A stretch of DNA of 64,000 nucleotides, taken from contig NZ_QGDO01000002.1 in NCBI RefSeq assembly GCF_003149185.1, forward strand, positions 682,001-746,000, written 5' to 3'. The notes beneath the pieces were generated by a model that was given only the letters and a program-made list of their open reading frames with translations, made no database searches and was not told the origin of the DNA. This stretch comes from Sediminitomix flava. GTDB taxonomy: Bacteria; Bacteroidota; Bacteroidia; Cytophagales; Flammeovirgaceae. How positions within the stretch are numbered: the stretch's first letter is position 1; each line of letters starts with the position of its first letter. Below, in pieces: positions 18,766 to 27,256 of this stretch. The position numbers and the translations under genes were made by a program.

Positions 18766-20232
18766 CTATGATTTTGGAATAGGTTTTATTGAATTAAAAA
18801 AGACTGTAAAAAATCCTACTGTCATCATTAAGTGCAAAAGAAGTAGTGAATAATCATTGTAATAGATACCAAGAAAAGTCGCTATCAAAAAGTAACATGC
18901 CAGTATTCCTTCTCCAATCGTTAGCCAACTGATTTCATATCTGATATATTTATTGGATTGCCAGTTTTTCTCCTTTGCATCTACACCAAACTTAGGCGTC
19001 CTAATAAACGGTGATTTAAAACCTAACAAACCTTCCAATACTGCCAATGCATTATGCAAGGATAAACCCATTACCACGATCAAAAAGACAGGAAAACGCT
19101 TAAAGAAATACTTTTTAGCACCTTTCCCCTTAAGTCTTTTTGCTGAAAGATAATAGAAGTACCCAACAGACATAAAGCCAATAAAAAACACTGATGAAAT
19201 ATGAAATAGCGCCTTCAAAATTTCATTTTCTGTCTTTAAAATAAGTAATGGAACACTCACAAGGGCAGCGACTAGAAGAGAAATAAAGATTGAGCTGTTC
19301 AGTAAATGGAAGGTTGCATGAAACTTTGTCTGAAAAGGCAAGGACTGCTTCCATAATGAAGATAAATGCTTTCTAGCACACTCTGCCCCTCCTTTATTCC
19401 AACGAAACTGCTGAGACTTAACTGAAGGCATGTACACCGGCAGTTCAGCAGGTGACACCACACTTTCAACAAACTTAAATTTCCAACCTGACATCTGAGT
19501 TCTATAACTTAAGTCAAGGTCTTCGGTTAGCGTATCTGCTTGCCATCCACCACCATCTTCAATGGCTTGCTTTCTCCAAACTCCCGCTGTACCATTAAAA
19601 TTGATAAAACTTCCAGCACTGTTTCGTCCTCCTTGTTCAACCGTAAAATGGGCATCAAGACCAAAAGCTTGAAGTTTAGTCAAAAATGAAAAGTCTTGAT
19701 TTACATGTCCCCACCTTGTTTGTACGACACCAATATCTTCTTGGAATGCATTTATTGTTTGTTGAAGAAAATCGGATTCAGGTAAAAAGTCTGCATCAAA
19801 AATTGCGATAAACTGACCCTTACATATTTTTAAGCCATAATCTAAAGCTCCCGCTTTGAAACCTGTTCTTATCTCACGTTGGATATGCTGTATATCGATT
19901 CCTTCATTCTTCCAAAAAGATACCTTATTTGCTATAATTTCTACAGTTTCATCAGTAGAATCATCTAATACTTGAATTTCTAATTTTTCCTTTGGGTAAT
20001 CTAACTTACAAATACAATCAATCAAACGTTCAACAACATACTTCTCATTGTAAACAGGTAGCTGTACAGTTACATTTGGCAATTCTTGATTAGCTTGCTT
20101 TGAAAAATCTACTTGATTATCTTTTGACTTTAAGTATTTATGAGCCAAATGCAATTGACCTAAGCTATACAAAAAAATATATAGTAGTGCTAAAAAATAT
20201 ATACAGACTAAAAACCAAACCATTATATCCAT
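18766..20232 (-). CDS. Membrane glycosyltransferase family 2, cellulose-synthase-like
   Basis: This processive-type GT2 has one N-terminal membrane helix, a cytoplasmic GT-A domain and several C-terminal membrane helices. The motifs are LDDSTDETVE (first Asp), FDADFLPESDF (DxD), TLTEDLDLSYR (catalytic TED) and QQFRWNKGGAE (QxxRW). The length of 488 aa resembles CsbB/mannan-synthase or cellulose-synthase-like enzymes rather than full BcsA; there is no PilZ domain and no bcs operon. The product is probably a beta-linked polysaccharide or glycolipid. ATG at 20232 is preferred over the TTG one codon earlier. A second GT2 gene lies 71 bp upstream in the same direction. Confidence 0.85.
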   Translation of the reverse strand: MDIMVWFLVCIYFLALLYIFLYSLGQLHLAHKYLKSKDNQVDFSKQANQELPNVTVQLPVYNEKYVVERLIDCICKLDYPKEKLEIQVLDDSTDETVEIIANKVSFWKNEGIDIQHIQREIRTGFKAGALDYGLKICKGQFIAIFDADFLPESDFLQQTINAFQEDIGVVQTRWGHVNQDFSFLTKLQAFGLDAHFTVEQGGRNSAGSFINFNGTAGVWRKQAIEDGGGWQADTLTEDLDLSYRTQMSGWKFKFVESVVSPAELPVYMPSVKSQQFRWNKGGAECARKHLSSLWKQSLPFQTKFHATFHLLNSSIFISLLVAALVSVPLLILKTENEILKALFHISSVFFIGFMSVGYFYYLSAKRLKGKGAKKYFFKRFPVFLIVVMGLSLHNALAVLEGLLGFKSPFIRTPKFGVDAKEKNWQSNKYIRYEISWLTIGEGILACYFLIATFLGIYYNDYSLLLLHLMMTVGFFTVFFNSIKPIPKS

Positions 20233-20303
20233 CAATTCTTTCTTTAAAGGCTTTAGACAGTTATTGCGTAGTTATTAAACTATTAGAGTGAGCGTGGAAA
20301 TTC

Positions 20304-20996
20304 TTATAAATAACGAAAAATAGTCCAAAGAATTTTATATCCAGCACCTAGTGTTCCTTTCACTGTACCAGATACTTTTGATTTTCCAATTCTACGTCTG
20401 TAATCTACAGCTCTTTCGGCACACCTCAATCCTTTTTTAGCAGCTTTCAACTGCATTTCTACCGTCCATCCATAAGTTTTATCTACCATACCTAATGAAA
20501 GTAGCTCAGGATAACTGATTGCTCTAAAAGGACCTAAGTCTGTAAACTCAACTTTATAAAACCACTTTAGTAAAGTAGTGGCTAACCAATTTCCAAAGAT
20601 TTGTTGTGGAGTCATAGAACCGCTTTCTTTAGAACCCAAAGCTCGAGAACCTATAACCAAGTCTTCGGTCCCTTCAACAATAGGTTCTATCAATATTTTC
20701 AATTGTTCAGGATAATCTGAATAGTCCGCATCTAAAAAAACAATAATATCTGTTTGCTCATTTAACTCAGCTACATAATCCATCCCCTTCAAACAAGCAT
20801 AACCATAACCTTTACGCTCCTCTTTCAAAACTGTAGCTCCAGCTTCTGCTGCCTGAATTTCGGTTTGATCTGTAGAAGCATTATTCACAACAATCACTTC
20901 TTGCACAAACTCTTGAGGAATATCTCTAACTACTTTACCTACTGAATTTTCCTCATTGAATGCAGGAATTATCACCCGAACACACTTTTGCTCCAT
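20304..20996 (-). CDS. Family 2 glycosyltransferase, dolichol-phosphate-mannose-synthase-like
   Basis: This 230-aa soluble GT2 has the N-terminal IIPAFNEENSVGKVV, the nucleotide-binding VVNNASTDQT, the DADYSDYP metal site and the acceptor-side motif DLGPFRAI. The pattern fits DPM1/GtrB-type enzymes that move a sugar from a nucleotide to polyprenyl phosphate. It has no C-terminal membrane helices. Together with the downstream processive GT2 (71-bp gap) it may form a small glycan or glycolipid unit. The acceptor and donor cannot be read from sequence. Confidence 0.83.
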   Translation of the reverse strand: MEQKCVRVIIPAFNEENSVGKVVRDIPQEFVQEVIVVNNASTDQTEIQAAEAGATVLKEERKGYGYACLKGMDYVAELNEQTDIIVFLDADYSDYPEQLKILIEPIVEGTEDLVIGSRALGSKESGSMTPQQIFGNWLATTLLKWFYKVEFTDLGPFRAISYPELLSLGMVDKTYGWTVEMQLKAAKKGLRCAERAVDYRRRIGKSKVSGTVKGTLGAGYKILWTIFRYL

Positions 20997-21277
20997 TTTT
21001 TTCTTTTATAATTCAATACTTAAGCAAAGTAAAAAATTATTTCAAAGAAAACTGAATACTCTAAAGTAGTTTAACAATAAAGTCCTATTAAAAACACATC
21101 ACTGTTCATCAATTATTTACGGTAGTTCAATTTCACAAAAACACAACAATAAATAGATAACATTGTACATTTTAACACCTTACAATTAGCTTATATAAAT
21201 ATATAAACTTATTATTGTACTTATCCACTACTAACTACCAATATTTGGTTCAATTTGAGTATATAAAAACTTTGCCA

Positions 21278-22705
21278 ATGGACTTTTTGATTAACAAATT
21301 ACAAAATCAACTAACTTCTAATGATCTTGAAAAAGACATATTTGACCAACGAAGCGAGACATTCATAAGGAACTTCCCTTTATCTGTATTTTTTGGATTA
21401 ATTTTCACTCTTTTTTTGTGGTATATAGAGTTCTATAATGGTGCTATAATCGCCTTAATTTACAGTGGAATTAATATTCTGTTCCCCTTGGTACTTAGGT
21501 TCAAAAAAATGACCTATTCCTTTGCAGTGTATTTTATTACTATAGCAACCTACCTTGTTTATATTTATCTCTTGTTTTACACAGGAGGTCCTAGTTCTCC
21601 ATATAAAACTTGGTTAGTAACAATGATTTCTAGTGCCTTATGGTACTTTGACAAAAAAAATGCTCAAGTAAATGCTGTATTAGTCATATTTCTTTTCTCT
21701 TTGATGAGCTTTATTGCCCATCAAGGTTTATACGTATTTCCTAATCACGTACCTGAAACTAATCAGACTTTACATGAATCATTTGTATACACAACGTTTA
21801 TAACCTTCTACCTCTCATTCATTTTCATGTATGAAGGAGCCCTTCAAAAATCAACTAAAACGGTTAAAAAGCAGAATGAGGAAATCATGACTCAAAATGA
21901 GGAACTCAATCAGCAACAAGAAGAAATGCTTGCTCAAAACGAGCACCTTACGAAAACGCAAGAACTGATCGAAAGTAGTCTAAAATATGCTAGAAGAATT
22001 CAGAAAACAATGCTTCCGAAAGAAGAGCTTTTAGCCAAAGATTTCAAAGGATCATTTGTATTGAACAAACCAAAGCATATTGTTGGTGGAGACTTCTTTT
22101 GGTATGCACAAAAGGGCGATCACAAAATTACGATCATTGCAGACTGTACAGGACACGGAGTTCCTGCTGCTCTTTTAACAATGCTTGGTCATAACATGCT
22201 TGATCAAATTATTCACAAAGAGAATATTTTGACTCCATCAAAAATTTTGTTAGAACTTGATCTGAGACTTAGAGATAAACTGAACTACCATATCAATGAT
22301 GGTATGGATATGAGTATTTTATCTATCAATGAAAAAGAACAATCATTCCTGTTTGCAGGAGCAAAGCAAAACGCGATTCGTATTAGCGCTGATGGGACTC
22401 TAGAGAATCTTATAGGTGATAAATCACCTATTGGAAGTGAGCAACATAAAAATAAAAGCTTTGTTGATTACCCATCAAACTATAATGAAGGAGATACATT
22501 CTACATGTTTAGTGATGGATTCCAAGATCAATTTGGAGGAGATGATAACTCTAAGTATTTAAGAAAAAGATTTAGAAATCTACTTTCTGATATTTCGTCT
22601 AAAGATATGCCAAAACAGAAAGAAATTTTAGAATCTGAATTCATTACATGGAAATCAAACTTCCCTCAAACTGATGATATCCTTGTAGTAGGTATCAAGC
22701 AATAG
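21278..22705 (+). CDS. Membrane SpoIIE-family protein serine phosphatase
   Basis: Six or so hydrophobic N-terminal segments (about residues 28-190) are followed by a Gln/Glu-rich coiled coil (EEIMTQNEELNQQQEEMLAQNE). A PP2C-type SpoIIE phosphatase domain comes next. Metal-site motifs are seen in VGGDFFWY, ADCTGHGVPAALLTMLG and SDGFQDQFGG. This architecture is expanded in Flammeovirga-like Cytophagales, where it probably controls anti-sigma-factor-type switches. ATG at 21278 is preferred; the frame extends to a TTG at 21215 but that extension (YLSTTNYQ...) is not conserved-looking. Two terminators in tandem follow. Confidence 0.88.
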   Translation: MDFLINKLQNQLTSNDLEKDIFDQRSETFIRNFPLSVFFGLIFTLFLWYIEFYNGAIIALIYSGINILFPLVLRFKKMTYSFAVYFITIATYLVYIYLLFYTGGPSSPYKTWLVTMISSALWYFDKKNAQVNAVLVIFLFSLMSFIAHQGLYVFPNHVPETNQTLHESFVYTTFITFYLSFIFMYEGALQKSTKTVKKQNEEIMTQNEELNQQQEEMLAQNEHLTKTQELIESSLKYARRIQKTMLPKEELLAKDFKGSFVLNKPKHIVGGDFFWYAQKGDHKITIIADCTGHGVPAALLTMLGHNMLDQIIHKENILTPSKILLELDLRLRDKLNYHINDGMDMSILSINEKEQSFLFAGAKQNAIRISADGTLENLIGDKSPIGSEQHKNKSFVDYPSNYNEGDTFYMFSDGFQDQFGGDDNSKYLRKRFRNLLSDISSKDMPKQKEILESEFITWKSNFPQTDDILVVGIKQ

Positions 22706-22732
22706 CAAGGAACAAACTTGGTTTACACCAAA

Positions 22733-22781
22733 TAAAAATCCCCAGAGTGTATTAAAACATATACTCTGGGGATTTTATTTT
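22733..22781 (+). terminator. First of two tandem terminators after the SpoIIE phosphatase gene
   Basis: A strong stem of about 15-16 bp is built on ATCCCCAGAGT and ACTCTGGGGAT, with T-rich sequence after it. It ends 76 bp beyond the phosphatase stop codon. Confidence 0.9.
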
Positions 22782-22786
22782 AAAAC

Positions 22787-22820
22787 AAAAAAGAACTAAC
22801 CAAATGATTAGTTCTTTTTT
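22787..22820 (+). terminator. Second tandem terminator
   Basis: A 13-bp stem (AAAAAAGAACTAA with TTAGTTCTTTTTT) has an 8-nt loop and ends in a T-run. It begins 6 bp after the first terminator. Confidence 0.8.
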
Positions 22821-22821
22821 T

Positions 22822-23640
22822 CCTCTGTTACCACACAGAGACTGCTTTTAATCGATTACCTTTTCGTTCGCTAATTGCAGATTTTTATGCCACTTTTAAG
22901 TAAATCAACTGTTAGTAATTACATTTTCATAGTTTACTTCCTCAAGTAAAGTATTGTAGTTAAAGTTTTTTCATTTTCATATCGAGCAGAAACTGGAAAT
23001 TTAATGTTTTGTATTATTTCGACAATCTATTAGGTGTCTCCCTTACGTTTCTGTTATACAATTTTAGCATTAAAATCACATTTTTGCAAGTTTTCACACT
23101 ATAGCACAAACACCCCTAAAATACACTTATTGTACTTTTCAAAGACAACAATTCAATCATCAAAATATGCTATCACAATTTCATGCAATCGGTTTCGCAA
23201 CCGATGCAACACTGCAATTTTCGTGTAACGATAACACTTATTAAATAAATATAGGCCTTGAATAAAGCCTTATTTTATTGGATTTTTGTTGGCATAAATT
23301 TTTTATTTTTTTTCAAAAAATTTCTGATTAGATGAATAAATCAGATAAATGAATTAATATTCAGTTAATCTCAGCACTGATTTCATGAATCTATACACCT
23401 CTATAATTTTCTTTACCCATCTCAAACCAACAACATTTATAAAATATTGACGTAAAAGTTAATTGCAATAACTTTGATATTCGGAAAGCGCTATTGGTGA
23501 TTCATAAATATTGAAAAAGGCATTCATTACTTCATATTTCACTTTTTATCTAAATGTTGAATAGTCCTATTTTTATACCATTATTTCTTTCCATATATTT
23601 ATAAGGTTCAATATTCAAAAAATTTAGTCTATATATCTTT
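22822..23640. other. 819-bp non-coding region upstream of pspA-like gene
   Basis: There is no convincing gene; one 64-codon frame here has no coding character. Two structures stand out. CTCTGT(TACCAC)ACAGAG near 22833-22850 is a small hairpin just after the tandem terminators. ATCGGTT-TCGC-AACCGAT at 23188-23205 is a 7-bp perfect inverted repeat flanked by TGCA on both sides. The latter resembles LacI-family operators or a small RNA hairpin. The rest is AT-rich. Confidence 0.6.
23188..23205. promoter_or_regulatory. Palindromic operator-like site or RNA hairpin
   Basis: ATCGGTT and AACCGAT are separated by TCGC and flanked by TGCA on each side. The symmetry and core recall LacI-family operators in Bacteroidota, but no LacI gene or sugar operon is adjacent. 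It lies about 435 bp upstream of the PspA start, too far for a simple operator of that gene. Confidence 0.4.
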
Positions 23641-24498
23641 ATGTTTGGTTGGTTGAAAAGAATGTTCGGAATAGCTCAAGCTGAGGCTAATTCTGCTTTA
23701 GATAAATTAGAAGATCCTGTTAAAATGACTGAGCAGGGAATCAGAGATTTAAAAGGTGATCTTACGAAGAGCTTACAAGGCTTAGCAGAAGTTAAGGCTA
23801 TGGCTATTCGTGAAAAAAAATCATTAGAAGCCGCTGAGAGATCGTCTAAAGACTATGAGGAGAAAGCCATCCTTTTAATTCAAAAAGCTGAAAGAGGTGA
23901 AATTCCACAAGAAGAAGCCGATCGTTTAGCCTCTCAGGCATTAGCTAAAAAAGAACAAATTGATAATCGTTTGGTTGGAGCACGTAAAAATGCGACTAAT
24001 TATGACCAAATGGTTACTAAGATGGAAGGCAATGTTCAGAAGTTAAAAACTCAAATTTCGGAGTGGGAGAATGAACTAAAAACGCTTAAAGCAAGAGCGA
24101 CAGTTAGTAAAGCTACCGCGAAATTGAATAAGCAGCTTTCAAGTGTTGATTCTTCAGATACTTTAGCTCGTTTGGAAAGAATGAAGCAAAAAGTTGATGA
24201 ACAAGAAGCTTTAGCTGAATCTTATGGTGAAGTTGCCGAATTGGGTAACAATACTGTTGATGATGAAATTGATAAAGCATTAGGCGGAGCTGCAGATACT
24301 ACTAAAGCGATAGAATCTGATGCATTAAAACAATTAAAAGCTAAGATGTCTTCATCTTCTACAAAAGAAGAAAGTACTAGCTCTAATACCACACAAGATA
24401 CAACAAATAATAGCTCTTCATCTTCTAGTACTTCTGAAGATCCAAATAGCATAAGTGAATTAGATCGCTTAAAGCAGAAGTTGAAGGATAAAGAGTAA
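23641..24498 (+). CDS. PspA/IM30 (Vipp1) family protein
   Basis: The 285-aa protein begins with the amphipathic helix MFGWLKRMFGIAQAEANSAL and continues as the long coiled-coil ESCRT-III-like PspA_IM30 fold to about residue 215 (DPVKMTEQGIRDL; AERGEIPQEEADRLA). Family members polymerise on stressed inner membranes to maintain integrity. The tail at about residues 235-275 is unusually rich in Ser, Thr and acidic residues, and the protein ends with a short charged helix SELDRLKQKLKDKE. No pspF, pspB or pspC neighbours are present. It is monocistronic with a terminator 25 bp downstream. Confidence 0.9.
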   Translation: MFGWLKRMFGIAQAEANSALDKLEDPVKMTEQGIRDLKGDLTKSLQGLAEVKAMAIREKKSLEAAERSSKDYEEKAILLIQKAERGEIPQEEADRLASQALAKKEQIDNRLVGARKNATNYDQMVTKMEGNVQKLKTQISEWENELKTLKARATVSKATAKLNKQLSSVDSSDTLARLERMKQKVDEQEALAESYGEVAELGNNTVDDEIDKALGGAADTTKAIESDALKQLKAKMSSSSTKEESTSSNTTQDTTNNSSSSSSTSEDPNSISELDRLKQKLKDKE

Positions 24499-24522
24499 AT
24501 AATTATAAGATAATTTTATATC

Positions 24523-24556
24523 AGCAGTGTTTTACCTAAAAGCACTGCTTTTTTAT
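24523..24556. terminator. Bidirectional terminator between pspA-like and SDF symporter genes
   Basis: The AGCAGTG and CACTGCT arms continue inward as TTT/AAA pairs to a 4-nt loop (ACCT). A T-run follows on the + strand. It overlaps the last codons of the convergent symporter gene. Confidence 0.8.
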
Positions 24557-25776
24557 TTCTCTTCACTTTCTCCTTCCATCACTTCCTCTTCTGAACTTTC
24601 CTTGGGTTCCTTCACCTGATTTTCTTGAGAAAGATTATCTACTATTGAAACCACAAAAATATCACTGACTACGTTTGTAGCTGTCCCAAATGAATCTTGA
24701 ATTTTGAATAATGAAATCATCAAAATCTTTTGAAAATGTACAAAACCCAACATCGTATCTGTAACCGATAGAGCGGCCATCCCTCCTCCCCCTGGGATAC
24801 CAGGAGAAATCACATTTACAAAGGTCATGACAATCAAAAAGAGTAGTATTTGGTTGAATTCAGGCACATTCCCATACACAAACATCAATCCCACACAAGA
24901 CACCACGATAGCTACAATATCTCCTACTTTATGAATATTTGCACAAAGGGGGATTAAAGCTTCTGCTACCCATTTTCTTACACCAAGTTGTTTTACACAT
25001 TGTGTCGTTATAGGAACTGTAACTGAAGATGACTGTGTCCCAAATCCTGTAAAATATGCCCTCAACATACTTTTAACTATGTTATGAGGTAACATTCCTA
25101 AGTAACCGTATAAAAAATTATACTGTAGGAAAAGCATAAATAGCTGAAGAATGATTATCAATACAAAGATCAAAGAGAAATTGATTAGTAATTGAGAGCC
25201 ATAAACTTCGTAAGTGATTGAGGCTGTATTCCCAAAAACGAAGATTATTATATAACGCTCAAAATACTTATTGATCAGTGCATCAATCACTGACCTAAAA
25301 TCTTCAATCAAATCATGAATTTTTGTCTTTTTGGAAAGTGACAAACCTAAACCTAATAAGATGGCTCCAATAATTGATGTCACAATATCGGCTGTAGGTA
25401 ATGTTTCAAACTCAAAGAAAGTACTTAGAATTCCTTTATTAATTGCACTTTCTGGCACTGGTCCCAAAATACCGGGCAGGATAAAAGATGCTGCACAAAA
25501 ACTGATAGCCCCTGCCAATGCCGATGATAATAAAGATACCCAAATGGCATTCCATAAGATTCGTCCAGACTTCTTCCCTATATTCATTATCCCTGAGGTC
25601 ATATAAAGGATTATGATCCAAGGAGTAATAAACAGAAAGATGGACTCTAATATTTCGCTTAAGGTATGGATCAGCCTCATTATAAATAGGAGATCAAATA
25701 CCTTCAGTACATAACCTGTACCTATACCTATAAGGGTGGCTGTAACAATATAAATTTGAAAAGACCTTTGTTTCAT
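24553..25776 (-). CDS. Sodium/proton:dicarboxylate (SDF/DAACS) symporter
   Basis: This is an inner-membrane amino-acid or dicarboxylate symporter of the glutamate-transporter fold. Signatures are the serine-rich hairpin FGTQSSSVTVPIT, the second hairpin SPGIPGGGGMAALSV, and the TM8-type DSFGTATNVVSDIF with the substrate-binding Asp. About eight helices are predicted. The 407-aa length is normal, and a short acidic C-terminal tail is present. It is the third gene after the two ThrE halves (49-bp gap), which suggests an amino-acid import-export unit. The substrate is not deducible; serine/threonine or glutamate/aspartate are the likely classes. Confidence 0.88.
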   Translation of the reverse strand: MKQRSFQIYIVTATLIGIGTGYVLKVFDLLFIMRLIHTLSEILESIFLFITPWIIILYMTSGIMNIGKKSGRILWNAIWVSLLSSALAGAISFCAASFILPGILGPVPESAINKGILSTFFEFETLPTADIVTSIIGAILLGLGLSLSKKTKIHDLIEDFRSVIDALINKYFERYIIIFVFGNTASITYEVYGSQLLINFSLIFVLIIILQLFMLFLQYNFLYGYLGMLPHNIVKSMLRAYFTGFGTQSSSVTVPITTQCVKQLGVRKWVAEALIPLCANIHKVGDIVAIVVSCVGLMFVYGNVPEFNQILLFLIVMTFVNVISPGIPGGGGMAALSVTDTMLGFVHFQKILMISLFKIQDSFGTATNVVSDIFVVSIVDNLSQENQVKEPKESSEEEVMEGESEEK

Positions 25777-25825
25777 TTAAGTTGAATTTAAAATCTCAAC
25801 TTTAGCGATTATCAACCTCTCTCAA

Positions 25826-26317
25826 TCAACTCTTCACCAAACTCTTTGATTTTTTCAATTTTGCTTTACGAAGCTTAGGCAAAATTTTTCGTAGGATAAT
25901 TCTTGCGACAGTAGATACCAAAACAATTCCTATTGCAATAGCACCCGCTTGGAACATGGTATCAATCATTTTACGAAGAAAACTGAGTTCATCTCCATTA
26001 ATTGCCTCTAGTGTGGTATAATACATAGCACCTCCAGGTACTAAAGGAATAATTCCACAAATGATGATAATTGTAGCAGGTACCTTTAGTCTTCTTGCCA
26101 TGTACTCTGAATAAACTGTTACAATACATGATGCAAAAAACAAGGAGACTGAAATATTATAATCAGAACCCAACATAAGCTCAAACACTAACCAGCCCAC
26201 AAAACCTCCAAGTCCTGCATATAAAAGGTACTCCTTTTTTATATTAAAAATGACTCCAAAGCCAAAAGCCCCGATCATTGCATAACAAGATTTATATAAA
26301 ATATCAGACCACTCCAT
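25826..26317 (-). CDS. Threonine/serine exporter, small subunit (ThrE_2 / YjjB-like)
   Basis: The 163-aa protein has five hydrophobic segments. It matches the ThrE_2 half: the GGFVGWLVFELM start, VYSEYMARRLKVPATIIIICGIIPLVPGG (the PLVPG signature) and the MFQAGAIAIGIVL helix. It pairs with the ThrE_1 subunit encoded 5 bp upstream. Together they correspond to the single-chain Corynebacterium ThrE or the E. coli YjjP-YjjB pair. The pair exports threonine, serine or, for YjjPB, succinate. Confidence 0.9.
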   Translation of the reverse strand: MEWSDILYKSCYAMIGAFGFGVIFNIKKEYLLYAGLGGFVGWLVFELMLGSDYNISVSLFFASCIVTVYSEYMARRLKVPATIIIICGIIPLVPGGAMYYTTLEAINGDELSFLRKMIDTMFQAGAIAIGIVLVSTVARIILRKILPKLRKAKLKKSKSLVKS

Positions 26318-26322
26318 AGCTA

Positions 26323-27075
26323 CTATATATATGAAAGTTTATAAGCTATTGCAGCTCCAACAGCAATTGCAATTGCGATAAAAAAGGCTTCCATGGCTCT
26401 TGACATTCCACTCACAAGATCACCTGCTATCAAATCTCTCATTGCATTTGTAATCGCTAGACCAGGAACCAAAAGCATTATTCCACCAATACTTATTTTA
26501 TCTGCATTTTGTCCAATCTCTAAATACGTAGATACACTTCCGAAAACGATACATAGTGCCCCACCAATTACATTAGTAAGGAAACTAGTTAAAGACAGCC
26601 ATGAAAGTGCTTTGGAAAGTAAGTTGATAATTCCACCTAATAGAGTTGCTACCAAAAAGTCTTGCCATACTCCACCATACAATAGACAAAAAACACCTGC
26701 AGCTAGTGCTGAAAATAGAAATGTAGTAGTAGAACTGTATGACTCTATATTTTTAATATTTTCCAGTTCTTGCTTTACCTCATCTATAGAAGGTTTTTCT
26801 TCACCAATTCTTCTTGATAACGCATTTACTCTACGAATAACCTCCAAATTAACTGTACGTTGGGAAACCCTTTTAATCATTGAATAGGTTTCTTCTCCAT
26901 CCTCAGAACATGAAATCATGATCCCTGTTGGGGTCACAAAACTATCAACGACTTTTAAACCGTAGGCATAACCAATATTTCGGATGGTATCTTCTACACG
27001 GTAAGTTTCACCTCCATTTTCTAGGATCAGCTTTCCTGCTTCGGCTGCATATTTTACAATTCTCTTTACTTCCAT
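26323..27075 (-). CDS. Threonine/serine exporter, large subunit (ThrE_1 / YjjP-like)
   Basis: The cytoplasmic N-terminal ThrE_1 motif AGKLILENGGETYRVEDTIRNIGYAYGL is conserved. It is followed by PTGIMISC and then five membrane helices including LLVPGLAITNAMRDLIAGDLVSG. The length is 250 aa. It is encoded 5 bp before the ThrE_2 half, which indicates translational coupling and a two-subunit exporter. The 181-bp gap to the aldehyde dehydrogenase gene upstream leaves room for a separate promoter, so membership of the amine operon is uncertain. Confidence 0.9.
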   Translation of the reverse strand: MEVKRIVKYAAEAGKLILENGGETYRVEDTIRNIGYAYGLKVVDSFVTPTGIMISCSEDGEETYSMIKRVSQRTVNLEVIRRVNALSRRIGEEKPSIDEVKQELENIKNIESYSSTTTFLFSALAAGVFCLLYGGVWQDFLVATLLGGIINLLSKALSWLSLTSFLTNVIGGALCIVFGSVSTYLEIGQNADKISIGGIMLLVPGLAITNAMRDLIAGDLVSGMSRAMEAFFIAIAIAVGAAIAYKLSYI

Positions 27076-27256
27076 GACATCTTTACCTTCTCAATTCACT
27101 ATAATTTTGAAAAGTGATTCTTGAAGTTCTCATTCATACTTTATCTATATTTTTTGCAAAAGTATAAAATTGTAAATCGTTTGCAAGATGCCATACTCCT
27201 CACTAAATAGTTTAGTCATCAATATTCCTAAACAATCTTTATTGATTTAATTCCTA

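Noticed and set aside
23188-23205. Firm assignment as a LacI operator
   Set aside because: The symmetry fits, but there is no regulator or sugar gene nearby, so it is listed only as operator-like.
23034-23228. 64-codon frame in the gap before the PspA-like gene
   Set aside because: No ATG start, no domain, odd residue composition, and it overlaps the palindrome; likely chance.
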